Shown here piece after piece: positions 7,450 through 14,989 of a stretch of 64,000 nucleotides of DNA; the first letter of the stretch is position 1, and every line of letters begins with the position of its first letter. The position numbers were made by a program, and so were the translations under genes. The notes beneath the pieces were generated by a model. It saw nothing but the letters and a program-made list of their open reading frames with translations, ran no database searches and was not told where the DNA came from. Origin of the DNA: Cetobacterium sp. NK01 (GTDB taxonomy: Bacteria; Fusobacteriota; Fusobacteriia; Fusobacteriales; Fusobacteriaceae); contig NZ_JANIBO010000002.1 of assembly GCF_024506395.1 (NCBI RefSeq), positions 496,001-560,000 of the forward strand. Direction: 5' to 3'.

Positions 7450-8055
7450 ATGACTTTAGAAAATAAACTGAATATTACTAGCCAGATAGAGCTTTCAAAA
7501 GTAGAAGAGAAAATTAGTAAACAAAAAGCTAAGCAACTCTTTGACTCTGGAGATATTAATAAAGTTCAGATAGGAACGTTTGAAGGGCTTCAATACATTC
7601 ACAAATATCTATTTGAAGATATATATGATTTTGCTGGGAAAATAAGAAAGGTTAATATAGCTAAAAACAACTTTCGTTTTGCACCACTAATGTATCTTGA
7701 ACACTCGTTAAAATATATAGATACTATGCCACAAACAACATTTGAAGAAATTATTGAGAAATATGTGGAGATGAATATTGCTCATCCTTTCCGTGAAGGG
7801 AATGGAAGAGCAACTCGTATATGGCTTGATTTAATATTAAAAGAAAATATTAAACAAATAATTGATTGGAATTTAGTTGATAAAGATGAGTATCTATCAG
7901 CTATGGAGAGAAGTGTTATTAAAGATATTGAGATTAAACATTTTTTAAAACAAGCTCTTACAACTGAAATCAATGACCGTAACCTATTCATGAAGGGTAT
8001 AGATGTTAGTTACTACTATGAAGGTTACAGCGAATATAGCACAGAGGAGGTCTAA
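7450..8055 (+). CDS. fic: Fic protein embedded in the hsd operon
   Basis: A 201-residue Fic protein with a complete active motif HPFREGNGRATR (H112 to R123) and the usual upstream helix (IHKYLFEDIYDFAGKIRKVNI). The C-terminal tail holds S187-Y-Y-Y-E191-G192, matching the inhibitory [S/T]xxxE[G/N] helix of single-domain (class III) Fic enzymes, whose Glu blocks productive ATP binding. It should therefore be an AMP-transferring enzyme held off by its own tail. It begins 2 bases after hsdM with AGGTGGAG as ribosome site and ends just before hsdS. Its target may be part of the restriction complex or the host. Fic genes within hsd operons are known, but their role is not settled. Confidence 0.9.
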   Translation: MTLENKLNITSQIELSKVEEKISKQKAKQLFDSGDINKVQIGTFEGLQYIHKYLFEDIYDFAGKIRKVNIAKNNFRFAPLMYLEHSLKYIDTMPQTTFEEIIEKYVEMNIAHPFREGNGRATRIWLDLILKENIKQIIDWNLVDKDEYLSAMERSVIKDIEIKHFLKQALTTEINDRNLFMKGIDVSYYYEGYSEYSTEEV

Positions 8056-8056
8056 G

Positions 8057-9241
8057 ATGAGTAAGTTACAGCAATTAATAGATGAACTATGTCCTGATGG
8101 AGTAGAGTACAGCTATTTAGAAGAAATATTAGATTATGAACAACCGACAAAATATATAGTTAAAGATACAAATTATAATGATAGTTTTAAAATACCTGTT
8201 TTAACAGCTGGACAATCATTTATCTTAGGATACACAGATGAAGAATCAGGTATTTATGAAGCTACTAAAGAAAATCCAACTATAATCTTTGATGATTTTA
8301 CAACATCTTTTCATTGGGTAGATTTTAATTTTAAAATTAAATCATCTGCTATGAAAATGTTGAGAATAAATTTAAATGAAATTAAAAATATATCTTTTAG
8401 GTATGTTTATCATTGTATGAAAAATATAACATATAATCCTGTTGATCATTCGAGACAGTGGATTGGAAAATATTCCAAATTCCAAATCCCCCTACCACCA
8501 TTACCAGTACAAGAGGAGATTGTGCGTATTTTAGATACATTTACAGAGCTTACAACAGAGCTTACAACAGAGCTTACAACAGAGCTTACAATGAGAAAAC
8601 AGCAGTATGAATATTATAGAGATAGTTTATTAAATAAAAATAAACAACAAAATAATGTAGTGCTTAAAAGTATAGTTAAAAAAGGATGTTCAGGAGGAAC
8701 TCCTAAAAAAGGAGAAGAAAAATTTTATTTAAATGGAACAGTTCCTTGGTTAAGGACACAGGATGTTAAATTTAATGAAATTTTTAAAATTGATAGTTTT
8801 ATAACTGAAGAGGCAGTAAAAAAAACGTCTGCAAAATGGATTCCAGCAAACTGTGTAATTGTTGCTATTTCAGGTGCTACAGCAGGTAGATGTGCAATAA
8901 ACAAAATTCCAACAACAACAAATCAGCACTGCTATAATATGGAAATAGATGAAACTAAAGCTCTTTATAAATATATATATTATTGTGTTTGTAGTCAATA
9001 TGAAGAACTACTTTCGAGAAAACAAGGTGCAAGAGGCGATCTAAATTCATCTTTAATACTAGGAATATCTATTCCTTTACCTTCTCTTAAAGAACAACAA
9101 CGTATCGTTGATATACTTGATCGTTTTGATACTCTTGTGAATGATATTAAAACTGGATTACCAGCAGAGATAGAAGCAAGAAAACAGCAATATGAATACT
9201 ATAGAGACAAACTACTTACATTTAAAAAGTTGGAGAAATAG
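8057..9241 (+). CDS. hsdS: Type I restriction specificity subunit
   Basis: A 394-residue DNA-recognition subunit with two variable target-recognition halves (about 20-150 and 215-335). Each is followed by a conserved helix region: IPLPPLPVQEEIVRILDTF and ISIPLPSLKEQQRIVDILDRF, each then leading to RKQQYEYYRD. The first conserved region contains four exact 12-bp repeats (8543-8590) coding four TELT units, in the same position as the TAEL repeats of EcoR124-type HsdS. The frame extends upstream to 8003, but GGAGG at 8046-8050 and MSKLQQLIDELCPDGV mark the ATG at 8057 as the start. It follows fic by one base. Confidence 0.93.
   Translation: MSKLQQLIDELCPDGVEYSYLEEILDYEQPTKYIVKDTNYNDSFKIPVLTAGQSFILGYTDEESGIYEATKENPTIIFDDFTTSFHWVDFNFKIKSSAMKMLRINLNEIKNISFRYVYHCMKNITYNPVDHSRQWIGKYSKFQIPLPPLPVQEEIVRILDTFTELTTELTTELTTELTMRKQQYEYYRDSLLNKNKQQNNVVLKSIVKKGCSGGTPKKGEEKFYLNGTVPWLRTQDVKFNEIFKIDSFITEEAVKKTSAKWIPANCVIVAISGATAGRCAINKIPTTTNQHCYNMEIDETKALYKYIYYCVCSQYEELLSRKQGARGDLNSSLILGISIPLPSLKEQQRIVDILDRFDTLVNDIKTGLPAEIEARKQQYEYYRDKLLTFKKLEK
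8543..8590 (+). repeat. Four 12-bp tandem repeats in hsdS
   Basis: The unit ACAGAGCTTACA occurs four times in perfect tandem (8543, 8555, 8567, 8579) and codes TELT-TELT-TELT-TELT. Because 12 bp is four codons, gain or loss of a unit keeps the frame and changes only the length of the linker between the two recognition halves. Confidence 0.95.
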
Positions 9242-9242
9242 T

Positions 9243-10277
9243 ATGGAAAATGAAAAAATAAATGAATTGGAATTAGTAGAAAATCTATATGTTAGAGTAA
9301 AAAATATTTTAGAAAATGGTCGTGCTAAAGCATTTAAAGTTGTAAATACTGTTATGATAGAAAGTTATTGGAATATTGGTAAAGAGATTATTGAGGAAGA
9401 GCAAAGAGGGGAAAACCGAGCTGAATATGGGAAATATGTAATCCAATCTATCTCTGAAAAACTAACAAAAGAGTTTGGAAAAGGTTATTCAAAACAAAAT
9501 CTATGGTATATGAAACAATTTTATCTAACTTTTCCAATTCTCCACTCAGTGCGTGGAGAATTGAGTTGGACACACTATAGACTTTTGATGAAATTAAAAA
9601 ATAATGATATTCGTAATTTCTATATGATTGAAACAATCGAAAATAATTGGTCATCAAGAGAATTAGATAGACAGATAAGCTCTCTGCTATACGAAAGAAT
9701 TAAGATGAGTAAAGATCCTGTTACAGTAAAAGAACTTTCAGTAGTTGGACAAAAAGTAGAAACAGCTCACGATATTATAAAAAGTCCTATGGTTTTTGAA
9801 TTTTTAGGAAAAGGAGATTACACAATATCTGTAGAAAGTGATTTAGAATCTGCTCTTATGGATAAGCTTCAGCTTTTTCTTCTTGAGTTAGGAAAGGGAT
9901 TTTCTTTTGTTGGTAGACAAAAAAGAATTAATATAGATGGCGATAACTATTATATTGACTTAGTTTTCTATAACTATATTTTAAAATGTTTTGTTTTGAT
10001 TGACTTGAAAATGGGAAAATTAACTCATAGAGATATAGGACAAATGGATTTTTACGTACGTTATTATGAAAAAGAGATACGTTTAGATGGGGATAATCCA
10101 ACTATAGGATTGCTTCTTTGTTCAGATAAAAATGATTCAATGGTTAAATATACATTACTAGATGATAGTAAAAATATATTTGCATCTAAATATCAATTTT
10201 ACTTCCCAACAGAAGATGAATTGATAGAAGAGTTGGAAAGAGAAAAGTTAAGTTTAGAATTAGAATATAACGACTAA
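9243..10277 (+). CDS. DUF1016/YhcG-type PD-(D/E)xK nuclease-like protein
   Basis: A 344-residue protein of the DUF1016 (YhcG) family. The N-terminal helical domain covers about 15-165 ([62 protein letters not shown]). The C-terminal domain is PD-(D/E)xK-like: YYIDLVFYN, then [26 protein letters not shown], where D and IDLK supply the likely metal-binding residues. The open frame begins at 9192, but the ATG at 9243, one base past the hsdS stop, matches the family start. It sits between hsdS and hsdR in the operon, so it may add a second nuclease or a regulatory function. The precise role of the family is unclear. Confidence 0.85.
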   Translation: MENEKINELELVENLYVRVKNILENGRAKAFKVVNTVMIESYWNIGKEIIEEEQRGENRAEYGKYVIQSISEKLTKEFGKGYSKQNLWYMKQFYLTFPILHSVRGELSWTHYRLLMKLKNNDIRNFYMIETIENNWSSRELDRQISSLLYERIKMSKDPVTVKELSVVGQKVETAHDIIKSPMVFEFLGKGDYTISVESDLESALMDKLQLFLLELGKGFSFVGRQKRINIDGDNYYIDLVFYNYILKCFVLIDLKMGKLTHRDIGQMDFYVRYYEKEIRLDGDNPTIGLLLCSDKNDSMVKYTLLDDSKNIFASKYQFYFPTEDELIEELEREKLSLELEYND

Positions 10278-10293
10278 AACAAAGGGGAATTTT

Positions 10294-13200
10294 ATGGCTG
10301 AATATAAACCAATTACAGAAACCAATAACTTTATAGTTTTAGATAAATACAATAAAATAGCTCAACAAGGTGTAAGTTATCAAACAGAAGCTCAATTAGA
10401 AGCTGAACTTATAAGAGACTTACAAAATCAAGGTTATGAATACTTACCTAAGCTTATCAATACAAAAGAGATGTTAAAAAATATTAGAATACAACTAGAA
10501 AATCTTAATGAAGTTAAATTTCTAGATTCTGAGTGGAAAAGATTTTGTGAGGAATATTTAGATAAACCAAGTGATAACTATATAGATAAAACTCGTAAAA
10601 TTCATGATGATTATATTTATGATTTTACCTTTGATGATGGTCATCTCAAAAATATTTATCTTCTTGATAAGAAAAATATGAGTAGAAATAAGTTGCAGGT
10701 TATTTCACAGTTCCAACAAAAGGGAACTAGCAGTAATCGTTATGATGTAACAATTCTAGTTAATGGATTGCCTTTAATTCAAGTAGAACTAAAGAAACGT
10801 GGAATTGCTATTCGTGAAGCATTTAACCAAGTTAATAGATACACTAAAGAGAGCTTTAATGCTGATAACTCTTTATTTAAATATCTTCAGATTTGTGTAA
10901 TTTCAAATGGTACAGATACAAGATACTTTGCTAACACTACTAAAAGAGATAAAAATAGTTTTGACTTTACTATGAACTGGGCAAAATCTGATAACACTCT
11001 TATTAGAGATTTAAAAGATTTTACTGCAACATTTTTTCAAAAGAATACACTATTAGATATACTGTTACACTACTCTGTTTTTGATTCTAATAACATACTG
11101 TTAATTATGAGACCGTATCAAATAGCTGCAACAGAAAGAATCTTATGGAAGATAAAAAGTTCGTATTTAGCTAAAAAATGGAAGACTCTTGAAAGTGGCG
11201 GGTATATCTGGCATACCACAGGATCAGGAAAAACTTTAACAAGTTTTAAAGCAGCTCGTTTAGCTACAGAGTTAGATTTTATAGATAAAGTATTCTTTGT
11301 TGTAGATAGAAAAGATTTAGATTATCAGACAATGAAAGAGTATCAACGTTTTTCACCAGATAGTGTCAATGGATCTGAAAATACTGCTGGACTTAAAAGA
11401 AACGTTGAGAAAGATGATAATAAAATCATTGTAACTACTATTCAAAAGTTAAATAATCTAATTAAAACTGAAGCAGACTTACCAATATATGACAAGCAAG
11501 TTGTCTTTATTTTTGATGAAGCTCATCGTTCACAATTTGGTGAAGCTCAAAAAAATATTGCTAAGAAATTTAAGAAGTACTATCAATTTGGATTTACTGG
11601 AACACCAATATTTCCAGAAAATGCTTTAGGTTCTGAAACTACTGCAAGTGTATTTGGTACAGAGTTACACTCATATGTTATAACTGATGCAATTAGAGAT
11701 GAGAAGGTTCTTAAATTTAAAGTTGATTATAATGATGTACGTCCTAAGTTTAAATCTCTTGAGAAGGAGCAGGATGAGGATAAACTAACTTCTGAAGAAG
11801 CAAAGGTAGCTTTTTTACATCCAGAAAGAATCAAGGAAATATCTCAATATATTTTGAATAACTTTAAAATAAAAACCCATCGAACATATAATGGTGAAAA
11901 AGGATTTAATGCAATGTTTACTGTAAGTAGCGTTGAGGCAGCAAAACTTTATTATGAAACATTAACAAATTTACAAAAGAACAGAGAGAAACCTTTAAAG
12001 ATAGCAACTATCTTTTCTTTTGCAGCTAATGAGGAACAAAACTCCAAAGGAGATATAGGTGATGAAACTTTTGAGCCTTCAGCAATGAATCAAAGTGCAA
12101 AGGAGTTTTTAATCTCTGCTATTAATGACTATAATACAATGTTTAAAACAAACTTTGGAATTGATAGTAAAGAGTTCCAAAACTATTATCGTGATCTTGC
12201 TAATAGAGTAAGAAAGCAAGAGATTGATTTATTAATTGTAGTTGGGATGTTTTTAACTGGATTTGATGCTCCAACATTAAATACCTTGTTTGTTGATAAG
12301 AACTTACGTTATCATGGATTAATACAAGCATTCTCAAGAACAAACCGTATCTACGATTCTACAAAGACTTTTGGAAATATAGTTACTTTTAGAGATTTAG
12401 AAGCAGCAACAATAGATGCTATAACTCTATTTGGTGATAAGAATACAAAGAATGTAGTTCTTGAAAAAAGTTATAAAGAATACATGGAAGGGTTCACTGA
12501 TATTAGTACAGGTGCAGCTCGTCGTGGATACATAGAAGTAGTTAGAGAGTTGAATTCTCGTTTCCCTAATGTTGATGATATCGTCACTGAAAGAGATAAA
12601 AAGGATTTTGCTAAACTATTTGGTGAATATTTAAGAGTTGAAAACATATTGCAGAATTATGATGAGTTTACAAGATTAAAAGCTTTACAATCTCTTGATA
12701 TGGACGATTCTAAAATGGTTGAAGAGTTCAAAAGTATGTATTATGTAACTGATGAAGATATAGAGAACATGAAAAAAATTGAAATGCCTAAAGAAAGAGT
12801 AGTTCAAGATTATCGTTCTACATATAATGATATTCGTGAGTGGCTTCGTCGTGAGAAGAAGGGGACAGTTGGAGAAGATTCTACACTCCAATGGGATGAT
12901 ATCGTTTTTGAAGTAGATCTTTTGAAATCTCAAGAGATAAACTTAGACTATATTCTTGAATTAATTTTTGATAAACATAAAAAAGTAAAAAGTAAGGATG
13001 TATTGATTGGAGATGTACGTCGTTTAATTAGATCAAGTACAGGAAATCGTGCAAAAGAAAGTTTAATAGTGGACTTTATCAATAATACTGATCTAGATAA
13101 ATTTGATGATAAGGCTAGTATCATAGAAGCATTTTTTTCATTTGCTCAAATGGAACAAGTGAAAGAAGCTGAAGAGTTGATAAAAGAAGAAAAACTCAAT

Positions 13201-13392
13201 ACTGATGCAGCTAAAAGATATATACTGACATCACTAAAGAAAGAACAAGCTAGTGATAATGGAACTGAATTAAACGAAATCATTCCTAAGATGAGCCCTC
13301 TTAATCCTAACTACTTAACTAAAAAAAGCACTGTATTCCAGAAAATATCTGCCTTTGTGGAAAAGTTTAAAGGAATTGGTGACAGAATTTAA
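10294..13392 (+). CDS. hsdR: Type I restriction endonuclease / translocase subunit
   Basis: A 1032-residue motor and nuclease subunit. The N-terminal nuclease domain has the catalytic stretch [10 protein letters not shown] at about 160-170. The SF2 helicase core has Walker [12 protein letters not shown] at about 307-317, motif II DEAH at about 408-411, GFTGTPIF (motif III region) and [10 protein letters not shown] (motif VI). The helical C-terminus would bind HsdM/HsdS. It translocates DNA from unmethylated sites and cuts at a distance. The length is typical and no frame damage is seen. The ribosome site is AAAGGGG, 16 bases after the DUF1016 gene, and this is the last gene of the operon. CGT arginine codons are again common. 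Confidence 0.95.
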   Translation: MAEYKPITETNNFIVLDKYNKIAQQGVSYQTEAQLEAELIRDLQNQGYEYLPKLINTKEMLKNIRIQLENLNEVKFLDSEWKRFCEEYLDKPSDNYIDKTRKIHDDYIYDFTFDDGHLKNIYLLDKKNMSRNKLQVISQFQQKGTSSNRYDVTILVNGLPLIQVELKKRGIAIREAFNQVNRYTKESFNADNSLFKYLQICVISNGTDTRYFANTTKRDKNSFDFTMNWAKSDNTLIRDLKDFTATFFQKNTLLDILLHYSVFDSNNILLIMRPYQIAATERILWKIKSSYLAKKWKTLESGGYIWHTTGSGKTLTSFKAARLATELDFIDKVFFVVDRKDLDYQTMKEYQRFSPDSVNGSENTAGLKRNVEKDDNKIIVTTIQKLNNLIKTEADLPIYDKQVVFIFDEAHRSQFGEAQKNIAKKFKKYYQFGFTGTPIFPENALGSETTASVFGTELHSYVITDAIRDEKVLKFKVDYNDVRPKFKSLEKEQDEDKLTSEEAKVAFLHPERIKEISQYILNNFKIKTHRTYNGEKGFNAMFTVSSVEAAKLYYETLTNLQKNREKPLKIATIFSFAANEEQNSKGDIGDETFEPSAMNQSAKEFLISAINDYNTMFKTNFGIDSKEFQNYYRDLANRVRKQEIDLLIVVGMFLTGFDAPTLNTLFVDKNLRYHGLIQAFSRTNRIYDSTKTFGNIVTFRDLEAATIDAITLFGDKNTKNVVLEKSYKEYMEGFTDISTGAARRGYIEVVRELNSRFPNVDDIVTERDKKDFAKLFGEYLRVENILQNYDEFTRLKALQSLDMDDSKMVEEFKSMYYVTDEDIENMKKIEMPKERVVQDYRSTYNDIREWLRREKKGTVGEDSTLQWDDIVFEVDLLKSQEINLDYILELIFDKHKKVKSKDVLIGDVRRLIRSSTGNRAKESLIVDFINNTDLDKFDDKASIIEAFFSFAQMEQVKEAEELIKEEKLNTDAAKRYILTSLKKEQASDNGTELNEIIPKMSPLNPNYLTKKSTVFQKISAFVEKFKGIGDRI

Positions 13393-13448
13393 TCTTTTGG
13401 CTTAGTGCAGGATTTATTTTGAGAAAGCCAACTATATATCTTGCTATT

Positions 13449-13586
13449 ATAACAAAATACAAAAAATAATAAGAACCTCTGGGGGGGATAGAGGTTCTTA
13501 TCTGGGGGGGATTAAATTATTTATTACTTTTAACACTTATTATAATATTTAGACTATAGGTTTTAGAAAAAAGTTTTAAAATTTAT
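13449..13586. repeat. Long direct repeat, copy 2 (right edge of the defence island)
   Basis: Near-identical partner of 1071-1207, in the same orientation. It contains the same 12-bp stem (arms 13469-13480 and 13490-13501) with a G7 loop instead of G6. This copy starts 57 bases after the hsdR stop and runs into the last codons of the leftward cat gene (stop at 13576). Both copies therefore lie at the tail of a leftward gene, where the hairpin followed by TATTATTTTTTG would terminate transcription. Confidence 0.9.
13453..13501 (-). terminator. Terminator hairpin inside repeat copy 2
   Basis: A perfect 12-bp stem, ATAAGAACCTCT / AGAGGTTCTTAT, with loop GGGGGGGAT and a U-rich run when read leftward. 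It sits about 75 bases past the stop of the leftward cat gene. Confidence 0.6.
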
Positions 13587-14232
13587 TTTTTTCAATTAGA
13601 AAAGTAATGTCGTTATCAATAAGTTCTTGTAATTTCTCTATAAATCTACAGAGATGAAACCCATCGCATACAGCATGATGCACTTGAATAGAAAGAGGTA
13701 TTAAGTATTTATTATTTTCTAAAATAAATTTTCCAAAAGTAAATATTGGAAGATAATAATCATAGCCATTTTTTAAATTTAAATTGAATCCATCGAAAGT
13801 ATTCCAAGGAATCATAGAAATTGGAAAGGTATTTTCAGGAATATTTTCTTTTCCAAGCAGTTTTGTAGTTTTTGTATATTCAGACGTATCAAAAATATAG
13901 GAGTTATAAAATTCAGAGTAGGATTCTATATTATCACTCCAGATATTAGTAAATAATTCATTTTCTTTTTTTAAATAAGTGTAGCAAGGATATAAGGTTT
14001 TATAAACTCCTAAAACACCTTTATCATTTTTATTTATTCTAAATTCTTCAAATTGGTTAACGGCTTTAGTTAAAGAAAATATTAAAGCAGGATACACTTT
14101 TAAATTTAATTTCTTTATATTAGTTATATCTATTTTAGTTGTTAAACTCATTGTACAAGGGGTATTTTTTGAAAATTGTTCATAATATTCTCTTCTTTTC
14201 CATTTTTCAATATCAATCTCTTTAAAAAACAT
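13576..14232 (-). CDS. cat: Chloramphenicol O-acetyltransferase (CatA type)
   Basis: A 218-residue trimeric acetyl-CoA-dependent acetyltransferase. The catalytic signature QVHHAVCDGFHLCRFIEKLQ (His at about 185-186) and the substrate-pocket stretch PWNTFDGFNLNLKNGYDYYLPIFTFGKF are both present. The N-terminal PCTMSLTTKIDITNIK also matches the family. Length equals that of classical Cat enzymes. The ATG at 14232 has a GGAGAAT site. The gene stands alone, with its end inside repeat copy 2 next to the restriction island. It may confer chloramphenicol resistance or act on another substrate; many chromosomal copies are xenobiotic acetyltransferases of unknown natural role. Confidence 0.88.
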   Translation of the reverse strand: MFFKEIDIEKWKRREYYEQFSKNTPCTMSLTTKIDITNIKKLNLKVYPALIFSLTKAVNQFEEFRINKNDKGVLGVYKTLYPCYTYLKKENELFTNIWSDNIESYSEFYNSYIFDTSEYTKTTKLLGKENIPENTFPISMIPWNTFDGFNLNLKNGYDYYLPIFTFGKFILENNKYLIPLSIQVHHAVCDGFHLCRFIEKLQELIDNDITFLIEKNKF

Positions 14233-14405
14233 ATAATTCTCCTTTAAACTATTAATTTTAAACGATATTATACAGTATCATCTAAATTTAAATTTTACAA
14301 TTTAAAAGTTAGATCTTGTTCTATTAAAAAAATTATTATATTTTGTATATAAAGAAAAAAGGATTATACTATAGAAATAGTTATATTCAATATAGGAGGT
14401 GAATC

Positions 14406-14642
14406 TTGAAAATATTAGTATCAATTTTAATTAATATTCTTAGTGTTCTGTATGTTTTAAAGATATCACAGTTAGGGTATAACGTATTAGATTTAATAAA
14501 TGGATTGATTTTTACTTTTAGCTTTGGATTTGGAATCCCAATAGTTTTTAGTGGCATACTAACAATTATAATTTTGTTATCTCCAGGAATCTTAACGTAT
14601 TATTTATATAAATATTTTATTAAATTTTTTAAAAAAAGATAA
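14406..14642 (+). CDS. Small membrane protein, 78 residues
   Basis: The family is not recognised. The product is almost wholly hydrophobic, with two or three membrane spans (about 2-20, 27-50 and 51-72) and a positively charged tail KFFKKR, which would place the C-terminus in the cytoplasm. Translation starts at TTG (14406), seven bases after a strong AGGAGGT site; no ATG is available. It stands alone between cat and the nrd operon, whose control region starts about 85 bases later. Confidence 0.6.
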   Translation: MKILVSILINILSVLYVLKISQLGYNVLDLINGLIFTFSFGFGIPIVFSGILTIIILLSPGILTYYLYKYFIKFFKKR

Positions 14643-14724
14643 TTTAAATAAAAAGACATACCATATAAAAGTACACTATTTTAATATAAAAAAATCGTTG
14701 AAAAAATCTGGAAATTATGCAATA

Positions 14725-14740
14725 ATACTATATATAGTGA
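14725..14740 (+). promoter_or_regulatory. NrdR box 1
   Basis: The 16-mer centred at 14732/14733 contains ACTATATATAGT and fits the NrdR consensus acaCwAtATaTwGtgt in its whole core (C-T-A-T-A|T-A-T-A-G). It is the distal half of a tandem pair. Confidence 0.85.
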
Positions 14741-14755
14741 AAATAAAAAGAAGCT

Positions 14756-14771
14756 ACACAATATATTGTGT
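14756..14771 (+). promoter_or_regulatory. NrdR box 2
   Basis: ACACAATATATTGTGT is a perfect 16-bp palindrome and a full match to the NrdR box. Its centre is 31 bp from that of box 1, which is three helical turns and the normal spacing for cooperative NrdR binding. It ends 14 bases before the ATG of the first gene, so repression when dATP is plentiful is the expected mode. Confidence 0.92.
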
Positions 14772-14785
14772 TTAGGAGGCGTAGA

Positions 14786-14989
14786 ATGATAAAGGTATTT
14801 GGAAAAGAAGATTGTAGTAAGTGTGAGACTTTAAAGAAAATTTTAGATGATAAAGGTCTTGAATATGAGTATACTCAGGATTTAAAAACACTTATGATCG
14901 TAGCAAGTAAGGCTAGAATTATGAGTGCACCTGTTGTTGAAAAAGATGGTAAATACTATTCTATGGAAAGCTTCTTAGAGGTTTTATAA
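14786..14989 (+). CDS. Glutaredoxin-like (NrdH-like) electron donor
   Basis: A 67-residue thioredoxin-fold protein. The redox motif C9-S-K-C12 lies at the end of the first strand (MIKVFGKEDCSKC). The cis-proline region reads SAPVVEKDGKYYSM. It would reduce the C-terminal cysteine pair of the ribonucleotide reductase encoded directly downstream. The frame could extend to GTG 14768, but that codon lies inside NrdR box 2, and GGAGG at 14775-14779 points to the ATG at 14786. Its TAA is followed immediately by the nrdA ATG, so the two are translationally coupled. Confidence 0.85.
   Translation: MIKVFGKEDCSKCETLKKILDDKGLEYEYTQDLKTLMIVASKARIMSAPVVEKDGKYYSMESFLEVL

Noticed and set aside
8003-8056. 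Upstream extension of hsdS overlapping the end of fic.
   Set aside because: The extension has no ribosome site of its own. GGAGG at 8046-8050 and the family-typical MSKLQQLIDELCPDGV point to the ATG at 8057.
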